The notes beneath the pieces are model-generated. The model did no database searches, was not told the DNA's origin, and saw nothing but the letters and a program-made list of their open reading frames with translations. The position numbers and the translations under genes are program-made. DNA of 64,000 nucleotides. Origin: Geosiphon pyriformis. Taxonomy: Eukaryota; Glomeromycota; Glomeromycetes; Archaeosporales; Geosiphonaceae. The stretch's first letter is position 1, and the number at the start of each line of letters is the position of its first letter. Location: NCBI GenBank assembly GCA_016748015.1, contig JAAOMT010000779.1, positions 356,220 to 420,219 on the forward strand, given 5' to 3'. Below are positions 32,208 to 42,983 of the stretch, piece by piece.

Positions 32208-33058
32208 TGTTATAAGATGGTTTTCTTAATATATATTTAATTGCTAATATCCTGTTCTAATTGCAATCAGTCTCTTGTAAGTTTCTTAATTCTAATTATA
32301 TGATAATATTGGTATTTAAGCTGCTGGTTTTCTCTTGATGTCCTAATATAAGCTATTTTTCAATCTCTGATTGTTGTATGTGTTTATGTACTCCTTCCCA
32401 GAGGCTGAACTAAAATCTACCTGCTGTTTGGAGTCTTTTCTGAGACTATCTTTGCAATTGTCTGATGTGTTTCTCTAATCTAGAAACACAGAATGTTAAT
32501 AGTTTTTAGCACTTTTCTTAATTCTTACAATAAAGCTTTTATCAATTAGTAATAATGTGAATAATCTTGATCAAGGATTATTCTTCTAAGAGATTCAGCT
32601 AATGAATGATAGTTTTATTCAATAAATAATACAAATAAGTTTCTTAATACTTTGGGTTGTGATAATTCAGTTTTAAATATTTTTTTTTATTTCTTTTTGA
32701 TTTAAAGGTTTCTTGGAATATTTTATTTAAAAGTATGATTTAAAGTGGAGTTTGTTGGATAAATTGAATTTATTGCTTGATAAGTTATGATTTTTATTAC
32801 TTCATTGTTTTTCTTAATATTAAAACTACTGTATATATACATGTTTGTCATTCTATAAGAAAACATATTATAATACTTTCTTTTTAATATTTCAATCTGG
32901 TGTTTGCTACTATTGTAAACTGGTGCTTACCACTATTGTGAGATGGTGTTTGCTACTATGTTAATCATTATCTTTCTAAGGTTATTACTGTACTATATTA
33001 TGATTGAATAGTTTATATTATTTTTATAATTCTTTTTCTAAATTCTTAAACCATAACA
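32208..33058 (-). repeat. Gypsy-C 5' LTR
   Basis: Starts TGTTATAAGATGG and ends ACCATAACA, followed by the ATGT duplication at 33,059-33,062. Pairs with 23,396-24,246. Confidence 0.92.
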
Positions 33059-33112
33059 ATGTCCTCATTATTAAGTAGTATGCTATAATTTCAGTCAGGG
33101 AGATTTCCTGAT

Positions 33113-34020
33113 TTGTTAATAGAAATCATTCTTTTTATGGTAATAAAAAAAACTAAAGAAGTTTTTAAAAATAATTATAAAACACTAAACAAAATTTTTA
33201 AAATATTACAATATTTAATTACTCTTCTTCTTTATAAGCCACTACCACTATTAAAAGACAATGATAGAACTATTATATCTGGCTTGTTGTTTGCAGGTAT
33301 TATAAAAGTTTTAATAATAATTAACATATGGTACAATACTGCTGCTTTTGGTACTTTGAAAACTGGTAGTGCTTCAAAAGCTAATAGTGCTTTGAAGACT
33401 ATTGCTGTGAGTATTAATAAAGTTATTCTGAATCAAACTTTGGCTAACAAGATTACTTTTTTTCTATATTAGGAAAAAAAATTAACAGACTTATAAGTGA
33501 GAATAATGGCCCAATAGGATTTTCTGAGAACAAGTTTGTTAATAGAATATTGCTTAAACAAATCAATTGGGAACAAAGTTTAAATTTATCTTTTCTTAGG
33601 AAAAAAAATATGACTAGTAATAAAACTCAGAACATAAGAATTCTAATATATACCCAATAAATATGTTTTTATACTAACTTTGACATCCATGATTAAAAAA
33701 AGGCTTTATACTAGCAATTATATTCATTATTCAACTAATATTTAGTATTAGCAAATAAAAGTTTAACTAATAATTTTAAAGATATATTAAAAATCAACTT
33801 TTTTGAGGCAAATAAATCTATGTTAAATGCTTTTCATAATCCAAACATAATCATACAAAATGAAAATTCGAATCTAGATTCAACATATTATGTTTTAAAA
33901 ATAGGTATATATAATACAATAGTAATATTAGCACTAAGCTCAATTTTGATGGCCAATAAAATTTTTATATGTGATCCGAATTTTTTAGTTTGTAAAAAAT
34001 ATTGCAAATAAGAGTTAATA
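33113..34020 (+). pseudogene. Plus-strand coding remnant in the TIR transposon
   Basis: Open for 119 codons at 33,113-33,472 (KKTKEVFKNNYKTLNKIFKI, then GTLKTGSASKANSALKTIAV). It continues through stops as NSNLDSTYYVLKIGIYNT near 33,855-33,920. Many Ile and Leu codons here would be Thr and Pro if C-to-T changes were reversed, so the original product was probably Ser/Thr/Pro-rich. I recognise no domain. Whether it belongs to the transposon or is captured sequence is open. Confidence 0.4.
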
Positions 34021-34699
34021 AAAAGGAATAACAAAGGACCATGTATTAAAAATTATTATTATCAAACAATTAACAATAGTGGTTATCAAAACTTTATAAA
34101 ATTTATCTAGTGGTTTTCTTTTTAGCAACTAATAAATACCTCAACCATGTGTTTAAATAATGGAACTGGATAGAATTTAGAATTTCACAAAACATGTATT
34201 AGCAAAAAAGCCTGACCCATAATTTTTATATTACAATTCTGGACAAAAATTTTGCCAAATATTATATTAAACAATATGAGTATTAGTGCCATAATGACTG
34301 TGATTTATATTTTATGCAACTTTCAGGCTGCATATATCAAAATCATCATCCACCATAGAAAAAATCATATTATGAATATTGGGTTTATAGTTAACATCTT
34401 CAAAAATACAAATATTGTGTATTAACTGATCATAATTCCAATTATAAATGATAATATATTTAATATAAACAAAACTGTACATAATACAATATATTTCTAA
34501 TTTCTTAAAGAATATTTATTAGGCTGTTATATGATTAACTTGATAAGCTTTAAAAACATGATTACTTAAAAGAAGTATTAGAGAGTTAATAATAGATAAT
34601 AGTTGTAATTTTATTAACAGATTTACATTTTTTAATGATCTGTTTTTTTACTTGTTACTATAATTGGTTTCCAAATACTTAACAATGTTTTTTTAATTT

Positions 34700-37260
34700 A
34701 TTTTGCTTTAAAAAAGTCTATTCTTTTTATCTGTGCAATTTTATTGAATTTTTTTATTTCTTTACTTAATATCTATTCATGACTAATATTATAAAAAACA
34801 TGATTAGAAACATTTAGATTTACAAACTGTGTCTTTCTTATCTGAATTTGAAATTGATTTAATTCAGCAATAAAGCTAAAATGTGTATAAGATTTGTATA
34901 TTTTACTTTTAAAATATCCAATAATATTAAAAAAATTAGTATACAATCTTTTAAATTTGATATAATTATATGTTGCAATTTCCTAATACTGTTGTAAAGA
35001 TGTAGAAAAAATTAACAATTTGAGTATTTTGTTAATTTTTTCAAGTATTATATCATGGTCTTAATGTTGATTTAAAAGTTTAAATCAAGAAATTACAATT
35101 TTTTCTTGAATTAGCTTGCAAACTTTAGACTTCAATTATAATCATTGTTTTTTATTAATTTTAATTAATTGGTAAATAAGATGTTACTAAGCAAACCAAA
35201 TTAGTGTAAATATTTGTTTAACTATAAATCTTAATGAAGACTTATTAAAACAAACTTCAATGCAAAAGTTAATAATTGCTTGTAAATAAAAAAAACTTGT
35301 TTATATTTTAACTTAAATTTAGAATCTGTTTTATTTTGGGCCTATTCTAAATAACTTTCAACAAATGGATTTTTTTTAGAAACAACATATGATCATATTA
35401 ATTCAGAAGCCATTGCATATCTATATATATTATATATTAAATCTTACAACTTATAATAATTAGAACATTTTTTAACATTCTAATATCTTTAATATTATGC
35501 AAAGTATTTTATATTGATATTCTAATTCAGTTTAACAAATGCTTTTAATATATTTATTTCTTTACAAAAAGCACTTGGAACTAATATAAACTAAGAAAAG
35601 TCTTTTTTGATTATTTATACATAATAATAAGATATTTTATCACATATTACTACAACCCATCTATAACTACTATTTTTAATATTAAATATTTCTTTAATAT
35701 GCTCAAAAACCTTTTAAATATTGGCAATTGAGTTTGAATTTATGGCTATTGGATCAGAAACATATAATTACAACATATAAACTTCAATTTCTAAATACAA
35801 TTATGTATTTTCAAATATGTAAGAATGAGGAATAAGTTTTTTGGTAATGTTAACTGATTTATTTAATTAATTTATCTCAGTAATTGTTAATAATTTATCA
35901 CAGTATGCAGAACAAACTCGTTTTTTATTATCAATATTAGACAATTGACAAGCTAGACATTTTTTTAAAGAACCAATTTGGCTTTGATATTGTATCAATT
36001 CATCAATTATATTTGTTTTTTGACTTTCTCTGCACAAAGCTCTTTTAAAATAATGATAAGATAATTAGTAAGTTCTTTATGAATTTCATTTATCATATCT
36101 GAAATTAAAAAAAATAATTTCTTATATTCTTTTTTAAGAAGTTCAAAATACAACCAGGATCTATATTTTGAATATCATTAATTTGATTATAATTAAAAAC
36201 AACAAAACTCATAATAATATTGAATATGACTGTATTATATCCACAATTTAAGTAATTTTTTTGACTTTTTTGTTTATTATCAAAGGCTAAAAATAAAAAT
36301 TCTTTGAGAAGCTTTGACTGTTCTATAGCCAAACTTTTTAATTAGTTAGTAAACTTTTTATAGCAATCAGAACTTATAATATAATTATCAATATTAATGA
36401 TCATTTTCGATCTTATTACTGAATATTTGATTGCTAAAATGGCTAAATTAATAACAAAAACATATTTTAAATACTTTGATTTATATATAAACATCAACTG
36501 TTATAGCATACTTAAAAAGCTTTTTCTCTTCATTTTAATATTTATCTTTATTATAAGTAAGAGTTTCAATAAATTTTACAATAACTAGATTTTGTTTTAC
36601 AAGCCATATTAAAGAACAATATTCTAAAAAACTATTTAAATTAAAACATTCAGGATTTTTTTTCAAACTCATTATATTATTATACAAATTACTTTGTTTC
36701 TTTTTGGCAATTTCTTTTATAAATTTAATATAATCTTGTTGATTATTAAATGCTTCATTTAATTGTTTTTTTAATGTTATATTCTTAAATAATAATTGCT
36801 GATTGATATTTTTTAGCTCTTGTATCCATTTTATATAAATTTTATATATTGAATTTGACAAGAATACTTAGACTCTAAAATCAGAAAAAGTTTTTTCTAA
36901 TTCTAACAACTTGTTATTATTAGAAAGTTTTGGTCTTTTTCTTTTTGTTTTTTCTAAATCTAAAAAAGTTGAATCATTTAATTTAATAATTTGTTTAATA
37001 AAAGACTTTTTAACAATAATTTGATTATAATGTTTTTTACATAAAGAGTAATTGTTTAGAGAGTTAAGTAATATAGTTAATCTAAAAAAATACTTAGTTA
37101 TTTCTATTATTTTTTTTGCTACAATATTAGTTAATGTATGTCACCATCTTTGACTTTTTTTGGTTTCACATTTTACTAATTAACTTTTGTTATATTTATT
37201 GATAAAAGATTCAAATAAACAGAGTAAGTCTTTGGTATTTATTATAAAGCAAGATGTAAT
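34700..37260 (-). pseudogene. Transposase-like multi-copy gene of the TIR transposon
   Basis: Minus-strand reading shows KTKRKRPKLSNNNKLLEL (basic, NLS-like), SNSIYKIYIKWIQELKNINQ (36,861 leftward), CFNLNSFLEYCSLIWLVKQN, YLNCGYNTVIF, then DPIAINSNSIANI and RWVVVICDKISYYYV near 35,650-35,750, and NIYRYAMASELI near 35,430. From memory this resembles a large Rhizophagus protein family with a CDG-x-PYHH motif. The D-bearing motif and the TIR context suggest a transposase with an RNase H fold, which is inference. Only short stretches are open; TAA/TAG/TGA are frequent. Confidence 0.6.
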
Positions 37261-37499
37261 TTTAAATCCAATTTAATAAAAAACTACTATGTAAAATTGT
37301 GTAAATTCTTATAAATTTTGAAACTTTGTGTTTATAAAAATATGTTTTTACTATTAGTTTCGATTTTTATATAAAGTATTTAATCAATAAAATATTATCA
37401 AATTCTCTATACTAATAATGCTAAATACCAATTAGATTACAAGAATTTTTTGTGGATTATTTCAGAATTGATCTACGAAATTTAAAATCTTTCTAACTG

Positions 37500-37644
37500 A
37501 ATTTACTGACAATATACACATTGTTAAGTAATATATCATAATTTTTTAACATTGTGTTTACTTATTAAGTACTATTTTTTTATTGGTTTATTTTTTTATT
37601 TGTTTTTTTTACTTTTTTTTTTTGTATTTTTTCTATAAATAACA
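37500..37644 (-). repeat. Gypsy-B right LTR, terminal part
   Basis: Resumes with ACTGACAATATACACATTG and ends TATAAATAACA, aligned with 17,478-17,617 of the left LTR. This is the outer end of Gypsy-B. Confidence 0.82.
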
Positions 37645-37790
37645 TCATACTTTCATAATAGACAGCCAATTTACTTTCTAAATTAATTTACTTAATATCA
37701 TGTTTTGGTCAAAACTATTTTTTTATTGAGCACAATATATAGATCTATACATATTGTAAATAAAATAATGAGTATTGTTAAAAATAACCA
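37645..37790 (-). pseudogene. LINE-E ORF2, segment upstream of Gypsy-B
   Basis: Minus-strand reading gives KVNWLSIMKV and, joined across Gypsy-B, leads into HMFSGFINNKFANL of 16,694. This places Gypsy-B inside LINE-E. The 5' truncation point is near 37,790, where repeat R begins. Confidence 0.55.
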
Positions 37791-39041
37791 TGTTTTCGAT
37801 TATAATAAAATATTTATAAACCCAATTTGGCAGAAATAAAAAGAGCCAAAAACCACTACAAAAAACTTTATAACTTTAAAAATAGTTAAAAAAAGAAAAC
37901 TATTAATAAAAACTTTAATAACAACAACTATAAAAGTTTTAGAAGCAAAATTTATATAGAACAACTTAATATTGTCTTTAAAAACCAATCTAAATTTAAT
38001 AAAATTAAGCAATAAATGAAACAAAAAATTAATTAAAATTAATTTGATTTTAAAAATAAAATCAAATACTAGAATAAAAGTTATTTACAAAAAAAATTTT
38101 ATGACTAAAAATTATTTTTTAAGCATTATTAAAAGCAGTATCAGAAAACAAAAAAGGAGAGATTAATTCAATTTTTATTTAATTAGCTTAATTTTTAAAA
38201 ATAAATAATTTAATAAATTGTTTTATTTTTAAGACTAATAATAATTTATCAAAAAATATTACATTTAATAATATAGCTAATAGTTAATTTTGGTTTATCT
38301 TAAAAAATATATTATTATTATTATTGTTTATATTAAAAAAAAAACTAGTTACTACTGAAAAAATTTAATTATAATCCTATTTAAAACCATAAAAAGTTTT
38401 AGTATAACAATAGCAAATACAAGTAACTATTATTATTTTTTTAATTTTTTAATTTTTTTGGTTATTTGCAAAAAAAAAATAATAGTATTAGTAGTAAAAA
38501 CAAAAAAAACCAGCTTGTTAATTAGTCTGTTGTTAAAAATTTTAAGACTTTTAGAAAAAATAAAAACAATATTAAAACTAATCTAAGTATATTTCTTAGA
38601 AAAAACTTTAACTAAAAAAGAATTATTAGCTAAAAGTAAAAAAAATGTTTTAAAAACTACCAAAGACAGTTTTTTATTATTAATATTTAAAAAAAACATT
38701 ATCAAAATATTTTGTTTAACTGCTTTGACAATAAAAAAATTTATTAATTATTATAGAAAAAATAATATTTGAAACTTTTTTATTCTTTGCTTTAATCATA
38801 ATTATAAAATAAAAAAAGAAAAAGAATTTTAAATGTTTTTTTTACAAAATAACAAAACAATTAAAAATATTATTATTTAAAAAAATATTTTAACAATATT
38901 AAATTCTATTTTAATTTTAAAATTAACAAAAATTTTAAACAAATTAGCCAAAAGCTTAATATAAATTATAATAGTATTTATTATAATAACTAAATTTTTT
39001 TTATCTTAAAATTTTACATGTATTTTTAACTAAAAAAACAG
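37791..39041 (+). repeat. Repeat R, copy 1
   Basis: A very AT-rich unit with a decayed plus-strand frame, best seen at 38,440-38,740 (ILRLLEKIKTILKLI, then LTKKELLAKSKKNVLKTTKD). The same frame occurs at 63,079-63,366 (+) and 40,115-40,444 (-). The stretch 37,905-38,165 matches 45,410-45,690, and 38,166 onward matches 62,891 onward, so this is the uninterrupted version of the copy split by LINE-C and LINE-D. The element class is not recognised. Confidence 0.6.
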
Positions 39042-39969
39042 TATTATAGGCGATTATTTAAGATATTAAAATAAATAATAAATCTGTAACTTGGTATTCA
39101 ATAGTTAATATTATTGGTAATTTTTAAAAAAATTTTAATTTAAATATTTTGATTAAGTTTTTTGTATAATGAACAAAGAGTTAAATAATAATTTTTTTCT
39201 GAATTTTTGTCTTTAGCATAAAAGCCAGTTTAATTTGACAGTTGTGTTTTTTTGATAAGCTATTCTTAAGTTTTCACTTTTGTTTTACAGATTTTTTACC
39301 AGACTATTCTTAATATTAATATCTTAGTATTTAATTTTTTAATCAATTAATAAACAACAAAAGAAAAGAAAAAAAAAATAAAAAAAAATAAAAAGAATAA
39401 AAAAAAGAATTAAGAAATTAATATCTCATTAATAGCTATAATTAAGAGCTATTGTTTTAATATAGTTAGGTATTAAGTATTATTAGCATAAATTGTTAAT
39501 AAATAAAACAATAAATACATTTAATTTAATTTATAAATAATATGAATTGGATAGTATAATTGAATATATTTATTGAAATAGATATAATTTTGCTTTAAGA
39601 TATAGAAAACTATCTTTTAAAGAAAAGAGTATATTATAAATATTTATTATTAACTAACTACTTTTTTGTTTATTTTTTTTACTTTTAATACTACTATTAT
39701 ATATATAATTTTTATTATCCAAAAATTTCTTTTTTTCTTGCTAATATTTTTGAAAAATTTTTAATTTCTTAAAATATCTTGGATTTTTTGAAAAATTTTT
39801 GATTTTTTAAAATATTTTAAATTTTTCGAAAAATTTTGAATTTTCTAAAAGATTCAAAATTTTTTGAAATGTTCTTTTTTATTTTTTTTTATTTTAATTA
39901 GTTATTTAATATTATGTGTTTTTTTTATTATTGTTTATTTATTATTATTATTATTTTTTATATATAACA
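39042..39969 (-). repeat. Solo LTR of the Gypsy-B family
   Basis: Starts TATTATAGG and ends TATATAACA, with the B-family A-rich run and palindrome (39,430-39,454). No internal sequence adjoins it, as expected after recombination between two LTRs. In place of the usual GCTAAGCAATATG array it has a self-complementary array of TTGAAAAATTTTT-like units (about 39,720-39,870). Confidence 0.75.
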
Positions 39970-42260
39970 ATAGTAATTAAAATAATTAATAAATTTAATA
40001 ATAAACTTAATTAAACACAAAATCAATAATAAAAATAATAAAAATTTATTGTTTTCTTAATTTTATCACTACAACTAAAACAAAAAGTTGTAACTAGTAC
40101 TTTTTTTTGATATTTTACAAAATTTTAACCAAAAAAGTTTTTTTTATTGTAAAAATAACTAAGCAAAACATCTTTAAAGCTTTTTTTTTAACTAATAATA
40201 AAAAAAAGCTGTTTTTAATAGTTATTAAAGCATTTTTTTTATTTTTAACTGGTTTTTTACCAATCAAAATTTTCTTAAAAAGACATACTTGGATTAGTTT
40301 TAATATTGTTTTCACTTTTATTAAGAACTTAAAAGTTTTTAATAATAAGCCAGTTAACAAATTGGTTTTTTCAACTATTGCTATTATATTTAATACTATT
40401 AGTACTACTTCTTTAAAAATAACCAGAAAAGCCAAAAATTCCAAAAAGTGAGAATAGTTGTTTGCTTTTATTATTGTTATATTAAACTTTTTTGTAGTTT
40501 TAAATAAGATTTCTATTATATTATTTAATATATTATTTAAGATAAGCCAAAATTAACTACTAGCTGTATTGTCAAATATGATTTCTTTTAACAGATTATT
40601 GCCAATTTTAAAAGCAAAACAACAGTCTTTTATTAAATTATCTGTTCTTAGAAACTAGATTAATCAAATAAAAATTAATTTATTTTCTTTATTGGTTTTT
40701 GTACTGCTATTAGTAATACTAAAAAATTATTTTTAATTATTAAAAATTTGCTAAATGAGTAATCTTTATTTTAATATTTAATGCTATTTTTAAGATTAAA
40801 TTGGCTTATATTAAGATTGTTTTTTAGTTTATACATGGTTTTTTGAATATAAAATTAGTATTAAAAAACAATATAAAATTTTTTTGCATAAAGTTTACTT
40901 CTTAAAAGTTTTTAAAAACTGTATTTCTAGTTAAGCTTACAAATTTTGTTTATTTGATCATTTTTAAAATTACTAAATCTTAAATAGTTTCTGAATTTGG
41001 TTTTTTTTCTGCTGTTATTGTACTATATAATGTGTTTTTGAATATATTTGTTGTTAATATTAAAATAATACTTTATATATTTAGTGAAGTTGTCTGTATT
41101 ATGTTGAAATCTATTAGTGTTTGGCAATATATAATTGTTTATTTTAAAAAATTAAATACTATTATATCTACTCTAAATTATTGATTAGTTCTAATAGACA
41201 AAGATAGTATTAAAAATTTTTTCTTAATTAATTAAAATAAGGCTATTTTGTTTTAAGATAAGTTTAAAACTAAGTTAATTAATTTTTTTTTTGGCTGTAT
41301 TGTCTTTAAAATTAGTAATATGATTTTGCAAATTAGTAGTTAATTCTATTTTATTTTTTGTTTTCCTAATTCTGATTATTATTTACAATTTATATTAATT
41401 ATATTTGGTTTTTAAGTGAATTTAGATATTATAATATTCAAAACTTATATACTAAGAAAATGCTATATTTAGTAAGAAATCTCTGGCTGTTAGTGCTGTT
41501 TTTAATATTAAAAATAAGTTATTTAGTTGTGGATTATAAAATGTTTTTACTTTTTTTTCAAGATTCTCAAGATATTTATATTCTATTTTATGAACTTTAA
41601 GTTTTATGTTAAGATTTTTGTTTTTGTTTGTTCTTTTAAATTTTTTTCTTTAATTGTTTTTGCTTTTTTTTTGGTAATCATTGATAACTCTTTGATTTTC
41701 TTTTAATTGGCTTCTTTAAAATCTGATTTAGCCAAATTAATTATTTTGGTTGAATTTATTGTTAAGTCTGTTAGTTTTTTGATAATTATATTTAAACAAT
41801 TTATTAAGAATAATTTTGTTTTAAACAATGTTTTTAGTCTTAAAATTAACAAATTTATAATATATCTAAATATTTTTAGCAAAATTATTGGTAAGTTAAA
41901 AAAAGAAATAGTTTTATTAAAGAAAAAATATTGCATAAAGAATATTAAAATAACTGATAATTTTGTATATTAAGCTATTATAAATAATAATATGTTTTTA
42001 ATATAATATTACTTTGGGTTTATAAATCTGTTGATGTTAAAACTCATCCCTTAAAAACAATTGAATAACTAGTTAAATTGGTTTTTTATAATGTTATTTT
42101 GTTTAATATAATTTAAAAAATGTTTTCTTTGAATAAATTTTCTTCTATAGTATTAATATAGTATAGCCTAAATTGGTTTAAGTAGCTAATTATATATAAA
42201 AAATATGTGAACTATATTTAACACAAAAATACTTAGTTTGTTTTTAACTTCTAGATAATA
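39970..42260 (-). repeat. Repeat R, inverted copy
   Basis: Minus-strand frame at 40,115-40,444 reads LLTGLLLKTFKFLIKVKTIL and LKLIQVCLFKKILIGKKPVK, the same protein segment as R copies 1 and 3. A second minus-strand stretch at 41,703-41,936 (INLLILRLKTLFKTKLFLIN) may belong to the same element. Boundaries are uncertain, and 42,000-42,260 holds nothing I can identify. Confidence 0.5.
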
Positions 42261-42983
42261 GTTGAGTCTTATTTGTTAAACATCAAATAAAAAAATAAAA
42301 AAAAACAATTAAAAATATAATAACAAAAAAAAAATAATTTTAACATAAAACTTTATATTAATAAAAAATAATTTAAAAATATTAGAATTACTAATAAACT
42401 TAAAACAAACTTAAAAAAATTGAAAAAATTTTATAATTTATAATCAAATAATTTAAATTTTAATATTTATAGTAACAATTATATTTAAAAATTTTTTATT
42501 AAATATTATACTTATATAAAATATTAGTCTTAAAAATAACAAGATTTATGGTTTTTAAAGATTCAAAAATTACAACAGTAAAACATTAATAAAAATTAGA
42601 AAAGTAAAAGATAAAACAAGTATGATTATTAATTTAAAAAATTAATTTGCTAATTTTAAAAGCAATATAATTAATAAAAAGATTAACTAATTTAGTTTTA
42701 AAAATAGTTTTTAAAGTAATAATTTTTTTTAATTAAATAAAAAAAATTTTAATACAAGTTTTTTTATTAATAAATAAAAATAATAACAACAAAAAAAGTT
42801 TTAAATTAAACAATAGTATATTACTGTAAATTTTAACTTAATTGAAATAATTATATTAAAACCATTAAAAATAATTATATTAAAAACATTAAAAATAATA
42901 TTATTACAAAAATTAAAAAAAAAACCAGAAATTATTATAAAAAACTTTGTAATCTTAAATATAATTAAGCAAAAAAAACTATT
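42261..42983 (+). repeat. Repeat R, copy 2, left part
   Basis: AT-rich sequence whose end (about 42,920-42,983, ATAAAAAACTTTGTAATCTT) aligns with 37,857-37,913 of copy 1. It is interrupted at 42,984 by LINE-C and continues at 45,397. No readable gene. Confidence 0.5.

Larger units (their letters stand above)
23396..33058 (-). mobile_element. Gypsy-C, full-length Ty3/gypsy LTR retrotransposon
   Basis: A 9.66-kb element on the minus strand with two 851-bp LTRs (23,396-24,246 and 32,208-33,058) that start TGTTATA and end CCATAACA. The 4-bp ATGT at 23,392-23,395 and 33,059-33,062 is its target duplication inside the Gypsy-B right LTR. Domain order is the same as in Gypsy-A. The RT box reads YLDN and other catalytic residues are lost, so it is dead. 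It has no nested insertion, and its LTR divergence suggests an age similar to Gypsy-A. Confidence 0.93.
33092..37499. mobile_element. DNA transposon with terminal inverted repeats, inserted in LTR-B
   Basis: A 4.4-kb insertion in the right LTR of Gypsy-B. The left end is CAGTCAGGGAGATTT; the right end read on the other strand is CAGTTAGAAAGATTT. That is 12 of 15 matching, and the three differences are transitions. The 5-bp AATTT occurs on both sides (33,087-33,091 and 37,500-37,504). The host LTR sequence continues in register on each side. It carries a decayed transposase-like gene on the minus strand and a second decayed coding region on the plus strand. The superfamily is not recognised; a CAG-type terminus with 5-bp duplication does not decide it. 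Confidence 0.72.
16714..37644 (-). mobile_element. Gypsy-B, internally deleted gypsy element, host of two later insertions
   Basis: Left LTR 16,714-17,617, internal region 17,618-22,677, right LTR starting at 22,678. The right LTR is broken twice: by Gypsy-C (23,396-33,058) and by a TIR transposon (33,092-37,499). Its pieces are 22,678-23,395, 33,059-33,091 and 37,500-37,644, together close to the left LTR length of 904 bp. The internal region is only about 5.1 kb against 8.0 kb in A and C, because RT, RNase H and most of integrase are missing. The flanks TTAT (16,710-16,713) and TCAT (37,645-37,648) may be a 4-bp duplication with one transition. Confidence 0.85.
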
